From: Schleiferiaceae bacterium
GTDB taxonomy: Bacteria; Bacteroidota; Bacteroidia; Flavobacteriales; Schleiferiaceae
Direction of reading: 5' to 3'
DNA: 43,256 nucleotides
Assembly (NCBI GenBank): GCA_022426185.1
Contig: JAKMEB010000054.1
Coordinates: 1-43,256 of the forward strand
Under the pieces are notes generated by a model that saw only the letters and a program-made list of their open reading frames with translations, was not told the DNA's origin and did not search any database. Positions within the stretch are counted from its first letter, which is position 1; every line of letters starts with the position of its first letter. This document shows positions 19,955-28,466 of the stretch, piece after piece. A program made the translations under genes and the position numbers.

Positions 19955-21412
19955 ATGAAAGCATTATTGAAATCCATCGCTCGTCCGGTACTATTCATTT
20001 CCATAGGCGGCTTAATCGCACTGGGAGCTGCACACAGCTTGGGTTGGACTGGTAAAACGATCATCATTAAGGATACTGATGAGCGTCCCGCTCAAGTGCG
20101 CTGGACGGCAAACAATCCTGTGCCCGCAGCTTCTACAGATTTTGTCGAAGCTGCAGAACGCACTGTTGCCGCGGTCGTTCACGTGAAGACCACTACAGAG
20201 CGCATTCAGAATTATTACAACCCACTCAATGATCTATTTTTTGGCCGTCCCTCTTCGCCGAAAAGGCATGAAGTAGAAGGTTCAGGTTCTGGAGTCATAC
20301 TGACAGAAGACGGTTACATCGTGACCAATAATCACGTAATAAAGGATGCGAAGAAAATAGTTGTAACTACCTCAAATAATGATGAGTACGAAGCTACCTT
20401 GATGGGTACAGATCCGACAACAGATATTGCATTATTAAAAATCGACGGCAGCGATTTGACGAGCGTTCAGGTAGGTAATTCCGACGACGTACGATTAGGC
20501 GAATGGGTATTGGCTGTTGGAAATCCATTCAACCTTACCTCCACCGTTACTGCCGGTATTATTTCTGCGAAGGGTCGTGATATCAATATCATCGATGAGC
20601 AAAGTGCGATAGAGAGCTTTTTACAAACCGATGCCGCTGTAAATCCAGGTAATTCCGGAGGTGCTTTAGTGAATACCGCAGGCGAGTTGATTGGAATCAA
20701 TACCGCCATTTCCTCGCGAAGTGGCTCATTTGAAGGATACAGCTTCGCCGTACCCGCAAATTTAATGCTCAAAGTAGTTAATGATCTGAAGGAATACGGT
20801 CGCGTACAACGCGCATTTATAGGCATCAACTACAATGAAGTGACTGCAGGATTGAGTGAAGAATTGAGCCTAGAAGTCAACAAAGGTGTATATGTTGCTA
20901 ATGTCATTGCAGGTGGCGCTGCGGACGATGCCGGCATCAGTAAAGGAGATGTTGTTATTAACGTAAATGGTAAGCCCATCAATTCTGGAGCGGATCTCAC
21001 TGAAGCATTAGGACAACATCGGCCTGGAGAAAAACTCTCTGTTGTCGTGAACCGATCGGGTAAAAACAAAGCATTTGAAGTGGTACTAAAAAATAAATTG
21101 GGGACCACCGAAATGCTCACTAAAGAGGAAGAACTGCTGCGCAGCTATGGTGCAAAAGTTAACGATTTAAGTAGTGTAGATAAACGTCGTTTAGGACTCC
21201 GAAATGGAATTAGAGTGACTGAAGTGCTGGGTGGCCGATTTGAAAATGCAGGTATCCCTAGAGACTTCATCATCGTAAAACTGAACAATGTCTACCTAGA
21301 GAACGTGGAAAGTTTTGAACGACTGGTGCAACAGTTTAACTCCGGAGACGGTGTCCTCATTCAAGGGTATGAACCTAATGGCAGAGCAAATTACTATGCC
21401 TTCGAATGGTAA
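19955..21412 (+). CDS. Periplasmic serine protease, Do/DegP (HtrA) family with PDZ domains
   Basis: GSGSGVILTEDGYIVTNNHVI, DIALLKI, QTDAAVNPGNSGGALVNTAGELIGINTAI; two PDZ regions. Confidence 0.95.
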   Translation: MKALLKSIARPVLFISIGGLIALGAAHSLGWTGKTIIIKDTDERPAQVRWTANNPVPAASTDFVEAAERTVAAVVHVKTTTERIQNYYNPLNDLFFGRPSSPKRHEVEGSGSGVILTEDGYIVTNNHVIKDAKKIVVTTSNNDEYEATLMGTDPTTDIALLKIDGSDLTSVQVGNSDDVRLGEWVLAVGNPFNLTSTVTAGIISAKGRDINIIDEQSAIESFLQTDAAVNPGNSGGALVNTAGELIGINTAISSRSGSFEGYSFAVPANLMLKVVNDLKEYGRVQRAFIGINYNEVTAGLSEELSLEVNKGVYVANVIAGGAADDAGISKGDVVINVNGKPINSGADLTEALGQHRPGEKLSVVVNRSGKNKAFEVVLKNKLGTTEMLTKEEELLRSYGAKVNDLSSVDKRRLGLRNGIRVTEVLGGRFENAGIPRDFIIVKLNNVYLENVESFERLVQQFNSGDGVLIQGYEPNGRANYYAFEW

Positions 21413-21495
21413 ACACAAGTAACCTATATTGACTATTACACCATGGAGCGCATTGTTTCATCTGGGGATATCTTTACGCCAAACACCTGTGTCAA

Positions 21496-21512
21496 AGTGT
21501 ACATATTACACT
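21496..21512. promoter_or_regulatory. Dyad AGTGTA-catat-TACACT upstream of gap (possible operator)
   Basis: Perfect 6-bp arms with 5-nt spacer. Confidence 0.35.
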
Positions 21513-21532
21513 GTTTATAATGAGACTAATCA

Positions 21533-21545
21533 ACTGTATTACAGT
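21533..21545. promoter_or_regulatory. Dyad ACTGTA-t-TACAGT upstream of gap (possible operator)
   Basis: Perfect 6-bp arms with 1-nt spacer, 35 bp centre-to-centre from the previous dyad. Confidence 0.4.
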
Positions 21546-21591
21546 AAAATAACAAGTACAGATAAACCTTTTTAACTCTGAGTCCCTGCCC

Positions 21592-21599
21592 TAACTTTG
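21592..21599 (+). promoter_or_regulatory. -7 box TAACTTTG upstream of gap
   Basis: Exact TAnnTTTG 26 nt before ATG 21626. Confidence 0.6.
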
Positions 21600-21625
21600 T
21601 AGGTAGAACCACCAAACTCTCACCT

Positions 21626-23059
21626 ATGATTACTCCGCAAGAGTACACTAAAAAAGTGGGGCTTCGTATCCAAAACGAACGCCTCGCCGTGGACGTAAGT
21701 GCCTGCGTACACGAACTCTTTTACAATAGAGGAATAGAAATCACCATATTCCGTAACCAGCTCAGAGATAAAAGTGCAAGCCAAGTATTGGAATTGCATC
21801 AATACGCTACGGATTTTGTTGGTAAAACCATCCGCGTGGATGATACCCTAGAGATGCTTCTTGCACTCAAGCGAACGGCTATTGAGCATGCAAAGCTAGA
21901 TATTGGCCGCATCACGCACGAATGGTCACAAACTGAGGTTACGGCTGACCACTGGATCATGGATCATTTGGAAAGTTTCTTTGAGCGTTCAATCCCAGAA
22001 CCACGTGACGTAATTCTCTTTGGATTTGGTCGCATTGGTCGTTTATTGGCTCGGGAATTGATCGTACAAGAAGGAAGTGGACAGCAACTGCGTCTGCGGG
22101 CCGTAGCAGTCCGAAGTATTGATGCCGCCAGTCTTCATAAAAGAGCATCGCTACTAAAAATCGATTCTGTACATGGTGACTTCCCTGGTACTATCGTGGT
22201 GGACGAAGAAAATTTCGCCTTAATAATTAACGGACGTCCCGTCTATTTCATACCTGCTCCGGACCCCTCAGAAGCAGATTATACTGCCTACGGAATTAAT
22301 AATGCCTTACTTATCGATAACTCCGGTGCTTTCAGAGATAAGAACGCTCTGAGCAGGCATCTTCAAGGAAAAGGGGTAGATAAGGTTTTACTTACAGCAC
22401 CGGGCAAAGGCATTCCAAACATTGTCCATGGCGTTAATCATAACACTGTGTCTAAGAGCGAACGTATCATCTCTGCAGCAAGTTGCACCACAAATGCCAT
22501 ATCTCCGGTACTTAAGGTCATTAATGATCACTTTGGTATTGAACGCGGTCATTTAGAGACCATACATGCGTATACGAATGATCAGAACCTTGTAGATAAT
22601 ATGCACAGCAAATACCGTCGTGGTAGAGCTGCTGCGATGAATATGGTCATCACGGAAACCGGCGCTGGCAAGGCCGTGGATAAATGTATCCCAGGCTTAG
22701 GCGAGAAATTGACTTCTTCTGCCATTCGCGTTCCTGTTCCAAATGGTTCACTGGCCATTCTTAACTTACAATTGGAACGCCCAGCAGAATTAGAAACGAT
22801 CCACAACACCGTCAAGAATGCAGCTTTATCAGGCGCATTGGTAGAGCAAATTCATTACAATACCTCTAATGAACTGGTTTCCTCCGACATCGTTGGAAAT
22901 CCTTGCCCATCTATTTATGACGTGAATGCTACTCAAGTTACTAAAGATGGGAAGTCTGCAGTATTATACGTTTGGTATGATAATGAGTACGGTTACAGTC
23001 GACAAGTACTGCGTCTTGCAAAGTATCATACTGGTGTGCGCCGTCCTTCGTACTATTAA
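21626..23059 (+). CDS. gap: Glyceraldehyde-3-phosphate dehydrogenase, long form with N-terminal extension
   Basis: DVILFGFGRIGRLLARELI, SAASCTTNAISPVLKVINDHFGIERGHLETIHAYTNDQNLVDN, VWYDNEYGYSRQVLRLAKY. Confidence 0.95.
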   Translation: MITPQEYTKKVGLRIQNERLAVDVSACVHELFYNRGIEITIFRNQLRDKSASQVLELHQYATDFVGKTIRVDDTLEMLLALKRTAIEHAKLDIGRITHEWSQTEVTADHWIMDHLESFFERSIPEPRDVILFGFGRIGRLLARELIVQEGSGQQLRLRAVAVRSIDAASLHKRASLLKIDSVHGDFPGTIVVDEENFALIINGRPVYFIPAPDPSEADYTAYGINNALLIDNSGAFRDKNALSRHLQGKGVDKVLLTAPGKGIPNIVHGVNHNTVSKSERIISAASCTTNAISPVLKVINDHFGIERGHLETIHAYTNDQNLVDNMHSKYRRGRAAAMNMVITETGAGKAVDKCIPGLGEKLTSSAIRVPVPNGSLAILNLQLERPAELETIHNTVKNAALSGALVEQIHYNTSNELVSSDIVGNPCPSIYDVNATQVTKDGKSAVLYVWYDNEYGYSRQVLRLAKYHTGVRRPSYY

Positions 23060-23085
23060 TAGCCATCAAACCTAATAGAATCAAA

Positions 23086-23120
23086 AAGGGCTCGGTACAG
23101 ATGTACCGAGCCCTTCTTTA
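23086..23120. terminator. Bidirectional terminator between gap and the Lrp-type regulator
   Basis: AAGGGCTCGGTAC-AGAT-GTACCGAGCCCTT with A-run on one side and T-rich on the other; genes converge here. Confidence 0.9.
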
Positions 23121-23140
23121 TTTAATGCATACAGCCTAAA

Positions 23141-23614
23141 CTATTTGCCTTCGTCTATAATAAGTTTAAGTAATCCTGTATTTGAATTTAGGCTCTCCTC
23201 CAGACTGATCATACTCTCCGTATTTTCCACACCCTCTACATCGTTAATCCTAAAAATAACATCCTTCGCATGGGATGCATCACGACAACGAATTTTACAA
23301 AATATACCATATTTACCAGTGGCTAAATGTGCCACAGTAACTTCCGGTACGCTTCGAAGTGCATTTATTATTTGAGGTGATGTAGAAGAACGAGACGTAT
23401 AGAGCCCTACGTAAGCAATAAACCCAAAGCCAAGCTTTTCGTAATCTACACTTATCGACGTACTCTTAATAATACCAATCTGCTCCATCTTTTTAACGCG
23501 CACATGAATGGTACCTGGGCTGACTAATAAATCCTTGGCAATTTCAGTGAAGGGTTTTCGTGCGTCCTTTACTAAATACTCTAGAATCTGTTTGTCAAGT
23601 TTATCGATCTTCAT
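23141..23614 (-). CDS. Lrp/AsnC family transcriptional regulator
   Basis: KIDKLDKQILEYLVKDARKPFTEIAKDLLVSPGTIHVRVKKMEQIGIIKS HTH; RAM domain. Confidence 0.95.
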   Translation of the reverse strand: MKIDKLDKQILEYLVKDARKPFTEIAKDLLVSPGTIHVRVKKMEQIGIIKSTSISVDYEKLGFGFIAYVGLYTSRSSTSPQIINALRSVPEVTVAHLATGKYGIFCKIRCRDASHAKDVIFRINDVEGVENTESMISLEESLNSNTGLLKLIIDEGK

Positions 23615-23736
23615 AATGCGTGATTCGGTTTATTAACCCAGCTAAATTACTTGATTATGGGATAGGTTACCTCATTTTTATACCGTTAAGGCTTGCGATA
23701 GCACTTCGTTTTATTTCAGGTTCAATTTTATTGTTG

Positions 23737-23744
23737 TATTTTTG
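23737..23744 (+). promoter_or_regulatory. -7 box TATTTTTG upstream of the 75-aa ORF
   Basis: Exact TAnnTTTG 55 nt upstream of ATG 23800. Confidence 0.5.
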
Positions 23745-23799
23745 CATTCTGTTCAAGATAAACGCATATTTGTTGAACTCAAACTAAAAACGCACCACT

Positions 23800-24027
23800 A
23801 TGACTGAATTAAGTACTGATACGCCTACACAAACCGCTCTTTACACCATCAACAATCCTGAAAGTGTTATTGAAGTCTTTCTAGATGATGCTGCGGGTAA
23901 CGTGCGCGAGGTTAAGTGCTTAAATCACAACCGATGTAAAGAATATACCTACAGTGTTGCTGAATATTTAGACCGCTACAGCCACCATCCTGCCGGCAAA
24001 GCGGTGAAAGCAGCATTAAAAGCATAA
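23800..24027 (+). CDS. Small protein of unknown function (75 aa)
   Basis: Own -7 box upstream and own terminator downstream; MTELSTDTPTQTALYTINNPESVIEVFLDDAAGNVREVKCLNHNRCKEYTYSVAEYLDRYSHHPAGKAVKAALKA. Confidence 0.75.
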   Translation: MTELSTDTPTQTALYTINNPESVIEVFLDDAAGNVREVKCLNHNRCKEYTYSVAEYLDRYSHHPAGKAVKAALKA

Positions 24028-24063
24028 CAATCTTTCCGTTCACTCTGTTTGTATTTGGGTTAA

Positions 24064-24098
24064 AGTGGCGTTGAGGGAAAGCAACGCCACTTTTTTTG
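24064..24098 (+). terminator. Intrinsic terminator after the 75-aa gene
   Basis: AGTGGCGTTG-agggaaag-CAACGCCACT followed by T-run. Confidence 0.92.
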
Positions 24099-24102
24099 CA
24101 TA

Positions 24103-24135
24103 AAAAAAGGCGCATCATTTGATGCGCCTTTTTAA
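24103..24135. terminator. Second, bidirectional terminator (serves gcvT on minus strand)
   Basis: AAAAAGGCGCATC-ATTT-GATGCGCCTTTTT. Confidence 0.9.
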
Positions 24136-24155
24136 TCTATACCGCTAAGGAAGTC

Positions 24156-25253
24156 CTATTTCTTGTAGAATGGAAGCTTACCCACCTGCGCTTTAATCTG
24201 CTTATTACGAATCACCACGAAGAACGTAGCCCCCTCTTTTGATAAGGCAACAGGAACATAACCCATTCCAATATTTTTGCCAGTAGATGGACTGTTGGTA
24301 CCTGAAGTAACACGACCGATCTCTTTTCCAGACGCATCTGCTATGGCATAGCCTTGTCTTGGTATACCGCGATCAATCATTTCAAATCCAACGAGCTTGT
24401 TTTCTGCACCAGCCTCTTTCTGGGCCTGAAAAAGCTCACAGGAAACAAAATCTTTAGTGAATTTGGTAATCCATGAAAGACCGGCTTCTATTGGACTTGT
24501 TGTATCATCAATATCATTTCCGTAGAGCGCCATACCCATTTCTAAACGAAGGGTATCCCTAGCACCTAGGCCAGCTGGAGCTAATCCAAAGGCATCACCG
24601 GCCTTGACGACTGCATCCCAAAGTTTTTCAGCGACCGCGTTAGGAACATACAACTCAAAGCCTCCTGATCCAGTGTAGCCTGTTGCGGAAATTATGACGT
24701 CATCTATTCCAGCAAGAGTGTCTACGGTAAAACTGTAGTATTTGATGGCTGCTAAATCAATATTTGTGAGCGTTTGTAGCAACGGGATTGCATTGGGACC
24801 TTGAACAGCTAAAAGACTGTAACCGTCGCTTTCATTACGCAAGCTCACGTCAAATTTAGGCGCATAATGCATGAGGTGATTCCAATCCTTTTCAATGTTG
24901 GATGCATTAACAACCAACATAAAATGTTGCGCGGAAAAGCAATACACTAATAGATCATCGACAATACCGCCTTGCGCATTTGGTAGGCAGCTGTACTGGA
25001 TTTTACCCGGTAATAATCGACTAACGTCGTTAGAAGTTACCAGTTGCAAAAAATCTAATGCTTGTGGACCTTCAACGAAGAATTCACCCATGTGACTCAC
25101 GTCGAACATACCCACCGCTTCGCGCACTGCTGCATGTTCTAGCTTAAGTCCATTGTATTGTACTGGCATGTTGTACCCCGCAAACGGTACCATTTTCGCC
25201 CCCAAAGCTTCATGAACATGGGTTAGCGCGGTGGTTTTTAAATCGTTACTCAT
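24156..25253 (-). CDS. gcvT: Glycine cleavage system T protein (aminomethyltransferase)
   Basis: KTTALTHVHEALGAKMVPFAGYNMPVQYNGLKLEHAAVREAVGMFDVSHMGEF; ATGYTGSGGFELYVP; GLGARDTLRLEMGMALYGNDID. Confidence 0.97.
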   Translation of the reverse strand: MSNDLKTTALTHVHEALGAKMVPFAGYNMPVQYNGLKLEHAAVREAVGMFDVSHMGEFFVEGPQALDFLQLVTSNDVSRLLPGKIQYSCLPNAQGGIVDDLLVYCFSAQHFMLVVNASNIEKDWNHLMHYAPKFDVSLRNESDGYSLLAVQGPNAIPLLQTLTNIDLAAIKYYSFTVDTLAGIDDVIISATGYTGSGGFELYVPNAVAEKLWDAVVKAGDAFGLAPAGLGARDTLRLEMGMALYGNDIDDTTSPIEAGLSWITKFTKDFVSCELFQAQKEAGAENKLVGFEMIDRGIPRQGYAIADASGKEIGRVTSGTNSPSTGKNIGMGYVPVALSKEGATFFVVIRNKQIKAQVGKLPFYKK

Positions 25254-25351
25254 TGTGATTGGTTCTTTATAGGTTAGCCATTACCTTCAAGGGGAAGACA
25301 CTTATAGTAATCTTCTGAAAATGAGAGGTAATTGTACTAGTATACATGGGC

Positions 25352-27592
25352 TCAAGAAGATGGGATCTTCATGCGTTGCGCCCAATCGCGTGCAAAACTA
25401 ACCATCAATTTGAACTCTGCCACACTTGCAACCCGTTCTTTATGGAAAATTAAAATTGATTTACCATTGCTTTCCATGTGAAAATCTGGATGCTCAAGTA
25501 AGAAGTCGACGCATTCTTTGGTGAAAAAGGCCTTAATCTCCTTAGGACGGGGGCCCTTCAGTTTGAATTTCGAATCAAATACCGGATTCCCTATTTTCAC
25601 ATCCTTTACCCCTGCATATTGCGCTAAACGAGAGAAAATGCGCTCGCGGTCTAAGACGAATTCAGGCAAGGTATTGATCTGAGGTTCCATCACTACACAC
25701 GCTAAGTGCTGGCTGTCTTTCATAATGAACTCACCGCTATGTGAGCTCACCTCCAAGGCGTAGAAATTTTCATCAACATCTTTAAGGAGGTTCGTTGTGT
25801 AGTCGATACGACGGTGGTCAAAGTATTTGAATTGTTCCACTAATTCGTCCCATTTAGAGGGCGGCCACGCAATGTATTTTAGTTCATTCAATACGGCATA
25901 GGCACTCAGTTTTTCTTGCTTAGCGCTCAATCTAGGACCTTGAGCGTTGCCTGCAGTACCTCGCATACTGTACTTAGCGGGGTTTGAACGCGACTGTACA
26001 CCCAAAGGATGAGACGATGACGGCGCAAAGGCTTCCAAGCCAACAAGCTCAAGGCTACCTCCTTTTTGATCAAAAAGCTCTGTGTAACCAGAGAGGTGTT
26101 CCATCACGGTATGGTCGACAAACTGGGTATTAGAGAAATCTGCAATCAGCGTGGCCGTAGTTGGGACGCTATCTAGCTTACTCTTTAACCTAGGGTAGTT
26201 CAAGAAATTCGCGAAGTAATTGATGTTCAATATGAACTTCTGTTCGTCCTCTTCGTAAAGCAATGTATTAGGACGGTAGAAATAGCGTAACATATCTACT
26301 CCTGAGCCAGTAATAAATACTTGGACAATGAACGTGGCCAACATTCCTAAGACGATACCCATGATCAATCCATAAACGAGGGTCGCGAAAAGGGTAAAGA
26401 AAAATAGAAATAACTGCTCTAAACCTATACTAGCAATACGTCTGAACTGCGATGGATTCAAGAGTTTATATCCGGTAAATACCAAAATAGCGGCTAATGC
26501 AGGAAGCGGAATTTGAGTCAGGAGTGTCCGGAAGAACAATACGAAGATTAAAATGAGAATTCCATGAAAGAAATTAGCCGAACGTGTTTTAGCTCCATTA
26601 CTCACATTTACAGAACTACGGGCAATTACCGTTACTACACTGAGTCCACCAACTAATCCAGATAAAGCAGTTGCAATACCTAAAGCGCGTAGATCCTTAT
26701 TGACATTTGAACGGCGCTTGTATGGATCTAATCGGTCCATACCTTTAATAGACAGCAAACTCTCTATACTTGCGATAAAGGTTAGTGAAACTGCTGCCCC
26801 CCAAAAAGGACCTTTGGTAATGCCTGAGAAATCCGGCATACGCCATGCAGACATCCAATCGGCTGGAATATTTACCAGATACTTTTCGGGAAAGAAGCTT
26901 GTACCAGTAATCCGAGTACCTATCATTTGAACTGCAACAGAAATAATAACTACCCAAAGTGGAGCTGGAACAGAATGCACCCATTGTGCTCTAATCTTTG
27001 GAAATAATGAAAGTAACAGTAAACTGAATAATCCTATACCCGCAGTTTTCCAAATTCCAGCATCGGCACCAAACAGGGCTTTTACGGAACTCACAAATTC
27101 CAGTAATAAAGGAATAGGGGCTGTGCTTTCAGGATCTAAAATTCCAATCATCACATGGCTTTGCTTCGCCAAAATGATAATTCCGATGGCTGCCAGCATT
27201 CCTTGAACGGCTGATGTCGGAAAAAGATCCGCTAATACACCTAAACGTACGGATCCTAATAAAAATAATAAAACACCACTTACGACAATTGCACCCAGTG
27301 CCATGTAATAACCGGCGAGCATATCTCCATTTCCTAGAGTTGTGATTGCTGCAAGAGTGACCACCGCTAAACCATTACCTGCGCCGGTGATGGTCACATA
27401 GGAACCACCTAAATGTGCTACGACTACTCCACCAACCACTGCAGCCATGAGACCAGCGATGGCTGGTGCACCCGATGCCAAGGCCAATGCTATTGAAATA
27501 GGCAATGCGACTAATGATACTACAAATCCAGCTTTTAGATCTGCCTGCCAATTTTCCTTAAACCCTTTTAATCCGCTGCTTGGCTTATTCAT
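25352..27592 (-). CDS. SulP family anion transporter with STAS domain and extra C-terminal cytosolic domain
   Basis: NWQADLKAGFVVSLVALPISIALALASGAPAIAGLMAAVVGGVVVAHLGGSYVTITGAGNGLAV; STAS ATLIADFSNTQFVDHTVMEHL; about 210 further residues. Start moved to MNKPSS (27592). Confidence 0.92.
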   Translation of the reverse strand: MNKPSSGLKGFKENWQADLKAGFVVSLVALPISIALALASGAPAIAGLMAAVVGGVVVAHLGGSYVTITGAGNGLAVVTLAAITTLGNGDMLAGYYMALGAIVVSGVLLFLLGSVRLGVLADLFPTSAVQGMLAAIGIIILAKQSHVMIGILDPESTAPIPLLLEFVSSVKALFGADAGIWKTAGIGLFSLLLLSLFPKIRAQWVHSVPAPLWVVIISVAVQMIGTRITGTSFFPEKYLVNIPADWMSAWRMPDFSGITKGPFWGAAVSLTFIASIESLLSIKGMDRLDPYKRRSNVNKDLRALGIATALSGLVGGLSVVTVIARSSVNVSNGAKTRSANFFHGILILIFVLFFRTLLTQIPLPALAAILVFTGYKLLNPSQFRRIASIGLEQLFLFFFTLFATLVYGLIMGIVLGMLATFIVQVFITGSGVDMLRYFYRPNTLLYEEDEQKFILNINYFANFLNYPRLKSKLDSVPTTATLIADFSNTQFVDHTVMEHLSGYTELFDQKGGSLELVGLEAFAPSSSHPLGVQSRSNPAKYSMRGTAGNAQGPRLSAKQEKLSAYAVLNELKYIAWPPSKWDELVEQFKYFDHRRIDYTTNLLKDVDENFYALEVSSHSGEFIMKDSQHLACVVMEPQINTLPEFVLDRERIFSRLAQYAGVKDVKIGNPVFDSKFKLKGPRPKEIKAFFTKECVDFLLEHPDFHMESNGKSILIFHKERVASVAEFKLMVSFARDWAQRMKIPSS

Positions 27593-28466
27593 AGGCGTTG
27601 TCTTTAGTAGTGTGCACAATTAAGACGTCCGAAGGCAGATCGGCCAGTATGTATTCTAAGTCGTGTTTGAAAATGCGGTCGAGCAAACCCAGCTTTGTAT
27701 CTGGTGAATTCACAACCAACAGATCTGCTCTTTTTGCTTTTGCGTAATGGGCAATGGTATACCCTCGCTTTCCAAAGACATGTTGCTCTTTAATATCAAG
27801 ATGTACTGGAACCTCACAGCTTTGAAGCATTTTTTCAATACGACTGTGCTGTTCGCGTTCTATTTGTTTTCTTTTGCGCTCACTGTTCAGTTGACTCTTA
27901 TCGTCATCTGGTTTAATCAATGATTTTTCACTCAATTCATCCACGACAAACAGTTCTTTACTGCCCAATTTTGATCCGAGCCATAAGGACGTACGAATGG
28001 TATCTAATGTCTTAGGGTGATCTAAACCGTTGACCACTATACGTTCACAGGGCATGCCTTCCACGCGACTGTGCGTTAATAATAGTAAGCTCACCTTAGC
28101 CTTACGGCATACATCGCGAGCAATACTTACAGTAAACACTTTGAACATGTTCTCTCGAACCAAAGCGCCTAAAGCCAGAAGATCAATGCTGTTGTCTTGA
28201 CAAAGCAAGCGTAATTCTTCCTTTGGGTCACCTTCCTTACATACCAATTCCACCTTCGTCTTAGGTATGCCCAGTTCTGCCAAAAATCCCGTGTAGGTGG
28301 TCTCACAACGCTCTGTCCATTCACCAATATGAAACACATACATCTGCGCCTCACAACGCTGTGCGATGCGATAGACTTCTGCTAAGTTTGCCTTTGCCAT
28401 GGGGGAAAAGCCCATAGCCGTAGCAATTCTTTTAAAGGTTACTGGGGGTGCAACTGGTTTTGTCAT
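27585..28466 (-). CDS. Universal stress protein, tandem UspA domains
   Basis: FKRIATAMGFSPMAKANLAEVYRIAQRCEAQMYVFHIGEW; second half ends AKRADLLVVNSPDTKLGLLDRIFKHDLEYILADLPSDVLIVH. Start at 28466 forms ATGA overlap with the upstream stop. Confidence 0.85.
   Translation of the reverse strand: MTKPVAPPVTFKRIATAMGFSPMAKANLAEVYRIAQRCEAQMYVFHIGEWTERCETTYTGFLAELGIPKTKVELVCKEGDPKEELRLLCQDNSIDLLALGALVRENMFKVFTVSIARDVCRKAKVSLLLLTHSRVEGMPCERIVVNGLDHPKTLDTIRTSLWLGSKLGSKELFVVDELSEKSLIKPDDDKSQLNSERKRKQIEREQHSRIEKMLQSCEVPVHLDIKEQHVFGKRGYTIAHYAKAKRADLLVVNSPDTKLGLLDRIFKHDLEYILADLPSDVLIVHTTKDNAYE

Noticed and set aside
20467-21120. Antisense ORFs under the HtrA gene
   Set aside because: No domain features; sense gene is unambiguous.
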